Shown here: one piece after another, positions 14,429-21,219 of the stretch
Position numbering within the stretch: the stretch's first letter is position 1
Layout: each line of letters begins with the position of its first letter
Assembly: GCA_035515475.1 (NCBI GenBank)
Contig: DATJBF010000039.1
Coordinates: 1 to 21,588 of the forward strand
Direction of reading: 5' to 3'
DNA: 21,588 bases
Origin: DATJBF01 sp035515475
GTDB lineage: Bacteria; Verrucomicrobiota; Verrucomicrobiia; Palsa-1439
The notes under the pieces: model-generated
What the model was told of the DNA's origin: nothing
Database searches by the model: none
The model's input: only the letters and a program-made list of their open reading frames with translations
Translations under genes and position numbers: made by a program

Positions 14429-15337
14429 TCAGGTGTGTTCTGCTGCGTGTCGTAAGTGTGGCACCGTCACGAGGGCCAGCCCGCCGAGGACAACCAGTCC
14501 CCAGGCGCTGGGTTCTGGAACACTAACAGCGGCGATCTGGAAATTATCGATGTTCAGGTTCTCGCCATCGGGATTGCCGATTCCGAACGACACGTTGTCG
14601 CAGTCGTTGGTGATTGTGACGGCGAACGCGTACCAGCCCCATTGTAGAACCGACGGCTTTGACACTTGGTGGTACCATCCGTCGACGACAGTGCCGGCGC
14701 CGAACGCAAAAACGATGGGGCTATCATCATCTGTGTCGGTATTGCAGTAGTTGAATGAGATCCAGGCGTGCTTTTCGGCATTGGGATCGCCATTCCCTGT
14801 ATTATCGATTTGAAAGACGACGAGTTCATCTTGACCAATTATGACTGCCCTGCTGGCGTTCTCCCACGGGCCGTCCCCGAAGGAACCTTGGACATTTCCG
14901 TTGCGGTTGAGATTCCATCGCGGATCCGAGGCACTGGTGGGTATCGCGTTCAACTGGGACATGCCGAATCCGTGAAGACTGTATAAATCGGTGCCAACGA
15001 TGAGCGTTCCATTGGCGTCGTGGTAGGTGGCCTTTTCTGGATCCAGAGCGCCATACATGTGTGGGAAACCATTGTAGGGGTCTTCAAAGTCCCAAAGTAG
15101 ATACCGCTGCGGCAGATTAGCGGGTGTGTAGAGCGTGTTGCCGTCCCACAGGTTGCCGTTGGGAAAGACGTTGCCGTACTGGGTGGCACCGGCGGGAAGA
15201 TTACTGCTGTCGGGCCAGGGGCTGGCCCATTGGGCACGCGCGTGGACGGCGCCAACCGACAGAATCGACAAAAGGAATACGATGCAGACAGAGATTTTCT
15301 TCCGTGAATCACTGCGGGACGTTGTTGTGTTGGTCAT
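14429..15337 (-). CDS. PEP-CTERM sorting domain-containing exported protein
   Basis: A 302-aa protein with an N-terminal signal segment (KKISVCIVFLLSILSVGAVHARA) and a C-terminal PEP-CTERM signal. That signal has VPEPSAWG at 273-280, a hydrophobic helix LVVLGGLALVTV, and a short basic tail with RH. Such proteins are processed by an exosortase and are usually tied to extracellular polysaccharide. The body is Trp/Asn/Asp-rich with a beta-like pattern: YLLWDFEDPYNGFPHMYG, DELVVFQIDNTGNGDP, then GWYHQVSKPSVLQWGWYAFA and DNVSFGIGNPDGENLNIDNF. The last looks like an extracellular carbohydrate-binding-like jelly-roll edge, but I do not recognise a family. The start at 15337 is supported by a strong AAGGAGGAG ribosome-binding site on the minus strand. 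A strong terminator follows. No exosortase is in the window. It is antisense to the aceE-aceF direction and downstream of the LuxR-type gene. Confidence 0.88.
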   Translation of the reverse strand: MTNTTTSRSDSRKKISVCIVFLLSILSVGAVHARAQWASPWPDSSNLPAGATQYGNVFPNGNLWDGNTLYTPANLPQRYLLWDFEDPYNGFPHMYGALDPEKATYHDANGTLIVGTDLYSLHGFGMSQLNAIPTSASDPRWNLNRNGNVQGSFGDGPWENASRAVIIGQDELVVFQIDNTGNGDPNAEKHAWISFNYCNTDTDDDSPIVFAFGAGTVVDGWYHQVSKPSVLQWGWYAFAVTITNDCDNVSFGIGNPDGENLNIDNFQIAAVSVPEPSAWGLVVLGGLALVTVPHLRHAAEHT

Positions 15338-15469
15338 GGGACTCCTCCTTGCACGCTCTTGACTCTAAGATTTCCTCACCACTGGATGTTACTTAGTGCA
15401 CGAAAAGAGCGTTTCACGGAAGTCGACTATATAGTGGACAGCACTGGAGGCGACAGGGACGGAAGCTGT

Positions 15470-15600
15470 GAGGTAAGAATGGAGGTTGGGAAATGGCTAA
15501 TGGTTAATGGGAGATGAAGGATGGGAGACGGAGACTGGAAGATTGTTGCTGGGGGATGGAGAATGGCGGATGACTGGTGGGCGGTGAGCCGTTGGTTTCC
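15470..15600. repeat. GGATGG/ATGGGAGATGAAGG low-complexity repeat run
   Basis: Plus strand shows degenerate purine-rich units (AATGGGAGATGAAGGATGGG, GGATGGAGAATGGCGGATGA). On the minus strand these become a Pro/Ser/His-rich tail of the LuxR-type ORF and supply its stop codon. Similar short runs are at 10843-10880 inside the lipoate ligase gene and, in TGGAGT form, at 7862-7888 and around 17541-17597. Confidence 0.6.
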
Positions 15601-16039
15601 GGGGATGGAGCGGACAGCGGCCGGCGAACCGGTTGGCGCAGATGGAAGGCAGGGCGCTGCCGGGCGCAACCGTCAGCGAAAGGAATTCATCCATGACGCG
15701 CAGGATCAGTGTCACCCGGTCGACCACGCCGAGTTTGCGGTGGATACGATCGATGTGAGTGTGGACGGTGTGGGGCGAGATGCCGAGGTCGACGGCGATG
15801 GCGAACTCAGTGTGGTCGTCGAAAATGCCGCGCAGGATTTGCAGTTCGCGTGACGATAGCCTTAACGAACGGGCGATTTCCGGCCACGCCTGCTCGCCGA
15901 TCATTGTTGAACCGAGTGCCTGTCGTCGTGGACGGGCATCGTCGTGATTCCGTGCTTGTCTGTCCACTAGACCTAGTCCAATTCGAGTCGCATGGCAGGA
16001 CCGCCGTGCGACGTCTGCGCTTCTCTCCGCATTCTCCAA
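15497..16039 (-). CDS. LuxR-type helix-turn-helix transcriptional regulator (short form)
   Basis: The open frame is 180 aa; the recognisable part is a LuxR/FixJ C-terminal DNA-binding domain at residues about 58-122. It reads LRLSSRELQILRGIFDDHTE, then IAVDLGISPHTVHTHIDRIH and RKLGVVDRVTLILRVMDE. HTVHTHIDRIHRKLG is the recognition helix region. There is no receiver or sensor domain. The N-terminal 45 residues are Arg-rich and unlike the family, so the true start may be ATG 15904 (135 aa) or GTG 15967. No start has a good ribosome-binding site; the ATG at 16039 has GGAG almost touching it. The last about 38 residues (Pro/Ser/His-rich) are translated low-complexity repeat. It lies 159 bp upstream of the PEP-CTERM gene on the same strand and may regulate it; that is inference. 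Confidence 0.72.
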   Translation of the reverse strand: MENAERSADVARRSCHATRIGLGLVDRQARNHDDARPRRQALGSTMIGEQAWPEIARSLRLSSRELQILRGIFDDHTEFAIAVDLGISPHTVHTHIDRIHRKLGVVDRVTLILRVMDEFLSLTVAPGSALPSICANRFAGRCPLHPRKPTAHRPPVIRHSPSPSNNLPVSVSHPSSPINH

Positions 16040-16086
16040 AGATCCGGCCGGATTGCAAGCCCTTTGAACGGAAATGTATGATTTTT

Positions 16087-16114
16087 TGTAGCCGCGAGCC
16101 TGCTCGCGGCTACA
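16087..16114. repeat. Perfect short TGTAGC palindrome upstream of aceF
   Basis: TGTAGCCGCGAGC and its exact reverse complement GCTCGCGGCTACA are separated by 2 nt: a perfect 13-bp stem. This is the single-hairpin form of the cloverleaf family. TTTTTT precedes it on the plus strand rather than following it, so it is not a plus-strand intrinsic terminator. It lies 105 bp before aceF. Confidence 0.85.
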
Positions 16115-16218
16115 ATTCCCGCGGCGTTACCCGGCCTTCGCGATCGCTCACGGCGCTTGAGTTCCGGCGCAAGGCGGGATAATAAGAATGTGTTGGTGAC
16201 AGAAAAGGCCATGGACTG

Positions 16219-17523
16219 ATGGACATCAAGCTACCCAATTTGGGCGAAGGGGCGGAGTCGGGCACGGTGGTCAGCATTTTCGTCAAGCCCGGCGATCAGA
16301 TTCAAGAGGGGCAGCCGATCATCGAGTTGGAGAACGAGAAGGCTGTCGCGCCGATTCCCGCGAGCGCATCGGGTCGTGTCGCCAAGCTGTACGTCAAGGA
16401 AGGCGACAAACTTTCCGTGGGCCAACCGATTCTCGCATTGGACGGAGACGGCGCAAGTGCGCCCGCTCCGGCGGCCAAGCCGTCATCCGCTGTAGCCGCG
16501 GTTGATAACCGCGGCCGCGCTTCGTCAGCGGGGCCGACAACGGTTCAGCCACGTCGGGTGGCGCCGGAGGTGCCGAGCGTTGATATGATTGGCGAGCCGG
16601 TGCCGCAGGAGGGAGTTGCTGCCGCGCCGTCGGTCCGTAAACTGGCTCAGGAACTGGGCCTTGACCTGACTCGCGTGCGGGGAAGTCAACGAGGCGGACG
16701 CATCACGTTGGAGGACGTGCGCGCGTACGTCCAGCAACTTCAGCAGCGGGCATTTCAGCAACCCACGTCGGGCGCGCCGGCGGCGCCGAGACCGGCCGAG
16801 AGCATCGACTTTGCGAAGTGGGGACCGGTTTCCAAGAAACCGTTGACGGCGTTGCGTTCGACGATTGCCCGGCGACTGGGCGAATCGTGGACGAGCGTCC
16901 CGCGCGTCACGCAGTTCGACGAAGCCGACATCACCGCACTCGATGCATTGCGAAAGAAATATGCCAAAGCGTACGAAGCGAAGGGTGCGCGGCTGACATT
17001 GACGTCGTTTGCGTTGAAGGCGGTGGCGACGGCGTTGAAGAAGCACCCGATCTTCAACGCGAGCCTGGATGAAGCGGCTGGAGAAATTGTTTTCAAGGGG
17101 TATTATCACCTCGGCGTCGCAGTTGATACCGAGCAGGGATTGATTGTCCCCGTCATCCGCAATGTGGGCAAGAAAAGCATGTTTGAGTTGTCGAAGGAAT
17201 TGGCGGAGGTGGCCGCGAAAGCGCGTGACCGGAAGTTGACGGCCGACGAATTGAAAGGGGGCACGTTCACTATCTCCAATCAGGGCGGCATCGGCAGTGG
17301 AGCGTTCACACCGATTGTGAACAAACCCGAGGTGGCCATTTTGGGCATCGGACGCGGCGCGCTGAAACCGGTCGTGCGCGAGGGGAAGATCGAGCCGCGG
17401 TTGATGCTGCCGCTCGGATTATCATACGACCACCGGGTGATCGACGGCGGCAGCGCGGCGCGGTTCATGGTGGAGGCGGTGCGCGAGTTCGAGAGTTTTG
17501 GAGAAAACGAGGTCAAGCTGTGA
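16219..17523 (+). CDS. aceF: Dihydrolipoamide acetyltransferase, E2 of pyruvate dehydrogenase
   Basis: A 434-aa E2 that carries acetyl groups from E1 to coenzyme A and forms the core of the complex. One lipoyl domain spans residues about 1-76, with the lipoylated lysine at 41 in ELENEKAVAPIPA (ENEKA rather than the usual DKA). The Ala/Pro linker contains repeat-encoded residues 91-108 (AVAAVDNRGRASSAGPTT). The peripheral subunit-binding domain follows at about 138-171 (SVRKLAQELGLDLTRVRGSQ). The acetyltransferase domain occupies 205-434, with the catalytic DHRVIDGG near the C-terminus (His405, Asp409). The ATG at 16219 has only GAAAAGG about 10 nt away. aceE precedes by 2.28 kb and lpdA follows after a four-helix-bundle gene. 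The single-chain AceE neighbour supports the pyruvate rather than the oxoglutarate enzyme. Confidence 0.95.
   Translation: MDIKLPNLGEGAESGTVVSIFVKPGDQIQEGQPIIELENEKAVAPIPASASGRVAKLYVKEGDKLSVGQPILALDGDGASAPAPAAKPSSAVAAVDNRGRASSAGPTTVQPRRVAPEVPSVDMIGEPVPQEGVAAAPSVRKLAQELGLDLTRVRGSQRGGRITLEDVRAYVQQLQQRAFQQPTSGAPAAPRPAESIDFAKWGPVSKKPLTALRSTIARRLGESWTSVPRVTQFDEADITALDALRKKYAKAYEAKGARLTLTSFALKAVATALKKHPIFNASLDEAAGEIVFKGYYHLGVAVDTEQGLIVPVIRNVGKKSMFELSKELAEVAAKARDRKLTADELKGGTFTISNQGGIGSGAFTPIVNKPEVAILGIGRGALKPVVREGKIEPRLMLPLGLSYDHRVIDGGSAARFMVEAVREFESFGENEVKL
16491..16539 (+). repeat. Cloverleaf repeat inside the aceF linker
   Basis: It begins TGTAGCCGCGGTTGATAACC at 16491 with inner hairpin GCCGCGGTT-GAT-AACCGCGGC and a second inner CGCT-TCGTC-AGCG. 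The right arm is decayed (GGGCCGACA for GCGGCTACA). It is read in frame, has no stop codon and lies exactly in the flexible region between the lipoyl and subunit-binding domains. Confidence 0.75.
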
Positions 17524-17540
17524 GCATCGCAAGGCTTACC

Positions 17541-18076
17541 TATTGGAGTGTTGGGGTGATGGAGTACTGGGAATTGGAGTAGAGGAGTGATGGAGTAATG
17601 GAAACGGCGTACAAGAACAAGAATCGCGGCTATCAGCAGTTGTGCGTATGGCAGGACGCAATTGAATACTGCCGGTTCAGTTGCCGGGTATTTCGCGGGT
17701 TTCCGTACGAACTTCGACGGGTCGCATCGCAAGCCATTGCATCGAGCGATTCCGTTCACCGCAACATTGCAGAAGGCTATTGCCGTCGTTCCATCCGTGA
17801 ATACCTACAGTTTTTAAATGTGGCGCTGGGCTCTTTGGGAGAATCGGTCTCCGGGTTGCACGCGTACAAACAGGCGGGGCAGCTTGCGGAGCCTGAATTT
17901 GAGGAACTCGACGCGTTGGCGTATAAACTGGAAAACGGCTTACTGAAGCTCGTTGAAAGCCTGGAAAGGAAGAAAGCAACAGGCGACTGGATCGATCAGC
18001 TGGTGGTGAAAGAAAGCAACACGCTGTATTCTGACGTTGCCCCAGTTCCAACACTCCATCACTCCACCACTCCATA
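17541..18076. mobile_element. Inverted-repeat-flanked four-helix-bundle unit (putative)
   Basis: The left arm TATTGGAGTGTTGGGGTGAT... (17541-17577) and the reverse complement of the right arm (18041-18076, TATGGAGTGGTGGAGTGATG...) align over about 36 bases with one gap and roughly 80% identity by eye. They flank the four-helix-bundle gene on both sides, and the unit sits between aceF and lpdA, which normally adjoin. No transposase is in the unit. Target-site duplication is not clear; only ACC appears on both sides. Calling it mobile is inference. Confidence 0.45.
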
Positions 18077-18077
18077 A
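17598..18077 (+). CDS. Four-helix-bundle protein (S23 / 23S rRNA-intervening-sequence family)
   Basis: A 159-aa helical protein matching the S23-type four-helix-bundle family. It opens YQQLCVWQDAIEYCRFSCRV, then FPYELRRVASQAIASSDSVH, the signature RNIAEGYCRRSIREYLQFLN, VALGSLGESVSGLHAYKQAG and a final long helix ELDALAYKLENGLLKLVESL. Family members occur inside rRNA intervening sequences and as free genes, and are related to the Avd accessory protein of diversity-generating retroelements. Its role here is unknown. The start ATG 17598 lies in the TGGAGT repeat, which also provides a GGAG-like ribosome-binding site. The last roughly 11 residues (PVPTLHHSTTP) are translated right inverted repeat. 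The likely native end is near KESNTLYS. Confidence 0.85.
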   Translation: METAYKNKNRGYQQLCVWQDAIEYCRFSCRVFRGFPYELRRVASQAIASSDSVHRNIAEGYCRRSIREYLQFLNVALGSLGESVSGLHAYKQAGQLAEPEFEELDALAYKLENGLLKLVESLERKKATGDWIDQLVVKESNTLYSDVAPVPTLHHSTTP

Positions 18078-18090
18078 CCCGTTTTTTCCC

Positions 18091-19521
18091 ATGGATTCCA
18101 TCAAAACTGAAATTGTCGTGCTGGGCGCCGGCCCCGGGGGATACGCGGCGGCGTTTTACGCGGCGGACAAGGGCAAGAAGGTTATTCTCGTTGAGCGCGA
18201 CCCGCGGCTGGGCGGCGTCTGCCTCAATCGCGGCTGCATTCCGTCGAAAGCCCTGCTGTACGCGACCGAACTCATCTCGGAAACACGCGAGTCGAATCAA
18301 CGGGGGATCTCCTTCGGCGAACCGAAGATCGATCTGGGCAAACTGCGCGCGTGGAAGGAGTCGATTCTCGACAAGTTGGGCAATGGCGTCGCGGGGCTGG
18401 CGAAACAGCGCGGTGTCGACGTCATGCACGGCCGCGGTTATTTCGAGGACTCGAAGACCTTGCGGGTCGAGACCGACGACGGGCAGAAATTCATCAACTT
18501 CGATGCGGCGATTATCTCGGTCGGGTCGAAGTCGGCGATGCCGAAAGCGTTCGACCTCGGCAATCCACGGGTGATGACCTCGCGCGAGGCGCTGGATGTG
18601 CCCGACGTGCCGGAGAACCTGTTGATCGTGGGCGGCGGCTACATCGGCATGGAATTGGGCACGGTGTACGCCACGCTCGGCAGCAAAGTGGTGGTGGTCG
18701 AGGCGCTCGGCTCGATTCTGACCGGTGCCGACCCCGATCTGGTCCGGCCCGTGCAACGTCACGCCGAGAAGGCGTTCAAGGAAATCCGCGTGAAAACCAA
18801 GGTGGTCTCGATGGCCACCGCGGGCAAACACATCAAGGTCGTCATGGAGAAGAACGGCCAGACGCTCGAAGAACTTTACGACGGCGTGCTGGTATCGGTC
18901 GGTCGCGTACCGAACCACGCCGACCTCGGTTTGGAGAATACCAAGGTCACCAAGGACGACCGCGGGTTCATCAAGGTCAACGAGAACCAACTGACAAACG
19001 ATCCCGCCATCTACGCGATTGGCGACGTGACCGGCGGCGTCTTACTGGCGCACAAGGCCGCGCGCGAGGCCCGAGTGGCCGTGGACGCCATCACGGGCGA
19101 GCCGAACACGTTGACCCAATACATCATCCCCGCCGTGGTGTTCACCGATCCTGAAGTCGCGTGGTGCGGGCTGACCGAGACCGAGGCGAAGGAGAAGGGG
19201 ATCGGGGTGAAAGTTGTCCGGTTCCCGTGGAGCGCGTCGGGACGGGCGTTGACGTTTGATCGTCCCGATGGTCTGACGAAGCTCATCATCGATCCCACGA
19301 CCGAGCGGGTGTTGGGCGCGGGAATCACCGGCCACGGCGCGGGCGAACTCATCAGCGAAGCCGTACTGGCCATCGAGATGGGGGCGACGGCGTTCGACCT
19401 CGCGTCGTCGATCCATCCGCACCCGACATTGTCAGAAACCCTGATGGAATGCGCCGAAGTGTTCTACGGCAACGCCACCCACACGTTTACACGCAAAGAA
19501 CCGGCAAAGCGGGAAGAGTGA
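18091..19521 (+). CDS. lpdA: Dihydrolipoamide dehydrogenase (E3)
   Basis: A 476-aa FAD-dependent disulfide oxidoreductase that reoxidises the dihydrolipoyl group of E2 and passes electrons to NAD. The N-terminal Rossmann motif is VVLGAGPGGYAAA. The redox disulfide is GGVCLNRGCIPSK (Cys44, Cys49). The NAD-binding GGGYIGMELG, AIGDVTGGVLLAHKA (FAD) and the C-terminal HPHPTLSE with catalytic His444 are all present. I chose ATG 18091 because earlier in-frame codons from 18037 translate the inverted repeat of the preceding unit (QFQHSITPPLHNP) and lie outside the family. No good ribosome-binding site is seen before 18091. Gene order aceE-aceF-lpdA makes it the E3 of pyruvate dehydrogenase, though E3 may also serve other complexes. 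Confidence 0.95.
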   Translation: MDSIKTEIVVLGAGPGGYAAAFYAADKGKKVILVERDPRLGGVCLNRGCIPSKALLYATELISETRESNQRGISFGEPKIDLGKLRAWKESILDKLGNGVAGLAKQRGVDVMHGRGYFEDSKTLRVETDDGQKFINFDAAIISVGSKSAMPKAFDLGNPRVMTSREALDVPDVPENLLIVGGGYIGMELGTVYATLGSKVVVVEALGSILTGADPDLVRPVQRHAEKAFKEIRVKTKVVSMATAGKHIKVVMEKNGQTLEELYDGVLVSVGRVPNHADLGLENTKVTKDDRGFIKVNENQLTNDPAIYAIGDVTGGVLLAHKAAREARVAVDAITGEPNTLTQYIIPAVVFTDPEVAWCGLTETEAKEKGIGVKVVRFPWSASGRALTFDRPDGLTKLIIDPTTERVLGAGITGHGAGELISEAVLAIEMGATAFDLASSIHPHPTLSETLMECAEVFYGNATHTFTRKEPAKREE

Positions 19522-19544
19522 CGGGCGAAGACCGTGGGGACCGT

Positions 19545-19615
19545 GGGGTCAACTCCGTACTATGTACTGCACTGGATAATGAAAGAGAAGTTGTCACGAG
19601 TGCGGAGTTGACCCC
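19545..19615. repeat. REP-like inverted repeat (GGGGTCAACTCCG) after lpdA
   Basis: GGGGTCAACTCCG (19545-19557) and CGGAGTTGACCCC (19603-19615) are exact 13-bp arms separated by 45 bases that contain GTACTATGTAC. A second, related motif GACATGTGAGACGTGACCCC lies at 19632-19651. Such GGGGTCA-type ends are reminiscent, from memory, of REP elements moved by RAYT transposases. The unit could also act as a transcription end for lpdA. Confidence 0.7.
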
Positions 19616-19631
19616 GGAAACGCAAACTTAT

Positions 19632-20050
19632 GACATGTGAGACGTGACCCCTTTCCTCATCGAACAGCTTCCACGGTCGGTGAGCGTTGGCGTAACTCAA
19701 GGTGGCGCGCTTCGGGGCGGCTCGTACACCCAGATGTTGCAACTTTCCCTCGCAGCAATGCAGACCCTGGACAATCTCGCGCAGGCTCTTGGCTTGGGCC
19801 AGTTGGCAGAACAACATCGCCACGAACTGGTCCCAACAACTGAACCCCTTGGCACCCTTCTCAGCGTGAAAGCGTTTGGCAGCAGAAGCAAACTGATGAC
19901 GGTCGATCAACGAAAGGACTTGGCTGAACAGGCTGGCACAACGTACCATGGCAATGGCCTCCGTGGCTGGGTGTTGATGGTTCGAGCATTTCCATCAGCC
20001 GTTATCACCCGAAACGGAGGCCCTTTCCAAAGATTATTTTGGACAGGTCT
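19632..20050 (-). mobile_element. Remnant of an IS4-family insertion sequence
   Basis: It includes the truncated transposase and its upstream part, where GGCCTCCGT (about 19956) and ACGGAGGCC (about 20015) form an inverted pair. The right boundary is inferred near 20040-20060, where similarity to a GIY-YIG-like protein begins. The left part of the element is missing. Exact ends need a database comparison. Confidence 0.55.
19655..19949 (-). pseudogene. IS4-type transposase, N-terminal fragment (DUF4372-like)
   Basis: From ATG 19949 the minus strand encodes MVRCASLFSQVLSLIDRHQF, then FHAEKGAKGFSCWDQFVAML, FCQLAQAKSLREIVQGLHCC and LGVRAAPKRATLSYANAHRP, then WKLFDEE. This is the DUF4372-type N-terminal domain of IS4-family transposases. 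Full-length relatives are about 370-390 aa with a DDE catalytic domain; only about 98 residues remain. The frame continues through the REP-like sequence to a stop at 19560, but that tail (RGHVSHVISLRFRGQL) is repeat translation. No catalytic residues survive, so the protein cannot transpose. The inner boundary coincides with the GGGGTCACGTCTCACATGTC motif. Confidence 0.85.
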
Positions 20051-20269
20051 GCTCGCAATACGCATTTTTCTTGGTTCGCTATTTCCAAATCGAAATACTT
20101 AAATGACGTTGAAGCTCTGATTATCAGGATGCTGCCTTTTTATCTCCGTAGTCTAAACAAGGCGCGTCCGAACTTTGCACGTAGAGATGCAAGGATTAGG
20201 GAACTCGACAAGCACGTCGAACCTCCGAGAGAGTTTCCCCGATTTGCGCCCAAACCCAAGAAGAAGTAA
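20039..20269 (+). pseudogene. C-terminal fragment of a GIY-YIG-nuclease-like protein
   Basis: The open frame reads, from about 20063, FSWFAISKSKYLNDVEALII followed by RMLPFYLRSLNKARPNFARR and a basic end, FAPKPKKK. The W-x-x-F-S-W-F ... EALIIRM-x-P-x-LN pattern resembles the tail of GIY-YIG nuclease family proteins, from memory. The N-terminal GIY-YIG catalytic half is absent and the upstream boundary meets the IS4 remnant, suggesting truncation by insertion. The ATG at the start of the frame lies in the insertion-sequence side and is probably not a native start. Identification is tentative. Confidence 0.5.
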
Positions 20270-20612
20270 ACGCCGCCAGCCAAAAACCGGACACCTATAA
20301 TTCCACCCGCTGGAATTACGCCGCGACATCCAGAACGTCCCGCGCCCGTTGAACAGGCATCGCTGGCACTGTAAAAAACTGCGTCGTCCTCGCCGCCACG
20401 TCGCCTGTCATCCTGTTCCGAATAACTACTAGTGAGTTCAGGTCGGCGAGGCTGGGCGACGCCTCTTGCGGGGTCGGATGGATTGGATTATAGTGGCGGC
20501 ACTCGCTGGCGCGAGAACCCCGCAGGCAGGCGGTGAGAACTAGACGCAGGTTTCTGAGACGAGCCAACGGCAGAGTTTTTCTCATATGCAGTCCAAAAGA
20601 AAGGGTCACGCC
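20270..20612. other. Intergenic stretch before the tandem secreted genes
   Basis: It contains a small hairpin, TAATTCCA-CCCGC-TGGAATTA, near 20297-20317, without a U-tract. A minus-strand frame from 20585 to 20316 could encode an 89-aa product ending MPVQRARDVLDVAA. It has no ribosome-binding site I can defend and no recognised domain, though its end has the look of a conserved protein tail, so a gene remnant is possible. The rest should hold the promoter of the downstream gene, which I cannot place. Confidence 0.45.
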
Positions 20613-21188
20613 ATGAAAAAGATTGTTGTTATTGTTGTCACCTTGGTCGCGGCGGTCGCAGTGAGATCCCAGGCGCAGACGAATGCATTTCGGGTCAGCA
20701 TCAATGGCACACTCACCTTGGCATCCGGCGAGAAAAACTTTGTGGCGGACGTCGCCCCGGGGGTTAGCATTCTCGTCACCAACCTTAACAACGTGCTGGT
20801 GGCGATTGTGGATCAGACCCATCGTGGCATCACTGTGGCTGAGGTTAATCCAGCGAACGGCAACGTCGTTCGTGTGATCATGACAAGCGTCAGGTGGTTT
20901 TCGGATTCCAAGGGGAAGTTTGATACGAATTTGGAAGTGCCTTTGGGCCCCCCCGCGGTGTTCCAAGGGGATTTGTCACCGATGAATGGCGATTTGGAAT
21001 TCATCGGCCAATTCAAATCGAAAAACAACACCATGACCAGCATCTCCGCCAAGATTATAGGTGTCTGGTTAGATTCGAGTTTTCCTGCGACTGAGAATCT
21101 GCCATCGGCACAGTTCAGAGGGACCATGAAGTCGTCAGGGGCGACACGCATTCCGGACAACTATGTCTATCCGAACTTGTTGGTTTAG
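20613..21188 (+). CDS. Small secreted protein, tandem paralogue 1
   Basis: A 191-aa exported protein with signal peptide MKKIVVIVVTLVAAVAVRSQ (cut near AQA-QT). The mature part begins TNAFRVSINGTLTLASGEKN and is predicted mostly beta: ILVTNLNNVLVAIVDQTHRG, ITVAEVNPANGNVVRVIMTS, then LSPMNGDLEFIGQFKSKNNT and SISAKIIGVWLDSSF. No known domain or motif was recognised and there are no cysteines. I chose ATG 20613 over 20586 because an AAGAAAGGG ribosome-binding site lies 7 nt before it and the paralogue at 21220 has the same spacing and the same GGTCACGCCATGAAAAAG leader. The two proteins share signal peptide and N-terminal half, indicating tandem duplication. AT content is a little higher than in the metabolic genes. 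Confidence 0.82.
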   Translation: MKKIVVIVVTLVAAVAVRSQAQTNAFRVSINGTLTLASGEKNFVADVAPGVSILVTNLNNVLVAIVDQTHRGITVAEVNPANGNVVRVIMTSVRWFSDSKGKFDTNLEVPLGPPAVFQGDLSPMNGDLEFIGQFKSKNNTMTSISAKIIGVWLDSSFPATENLPSAQFRGTMKSSGATRIPDNYVYPNLLV

Positions 21189-21219
21189 TGGGGTAACGAA
21201 TTCAAAGGAAGGTCACGCC

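Noticed and set aside
14184..14750. 188-aa plus-strand open frame opposite the PEP-CTERM gene
   Set aside because: It overlaps the minus-strand gene with a clear PEP-CTERM signal, ribosome-binding site and terminator.
16087..16114. Intrinsic terminator before aceF
   Set aside because: The T-run precedes the hairpin on the plus strand, and on the minus strand the hairpin is followed by A residues.
17598..18077. Avd gene of a diversity-generating retroelement
   Set aside because: The protein belongs to the same fold family, but no reverse transcriptase, template repeat or variable repeat is present in the window.
18037..18090. Upstream start for lpdA
   Set aside because: The extra 18 residues are translated inverted-repeat sequence; ATG 18091 matches the family N-terminus.
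17677..18990. 437-aa minus-strand open frame opposite the four-helix-bundle gene and lpdA
   Set aside because: It spans two real plus-strand genes and the inverted repeat, with no domain.
20316..20966. 216-aa minus-strand open frame
   Set aside because: Its N-terminal part is antisense to the secreted gene at 20613. Only the 20316-20585 part could be a separate remnant and it has no domain I recognise.
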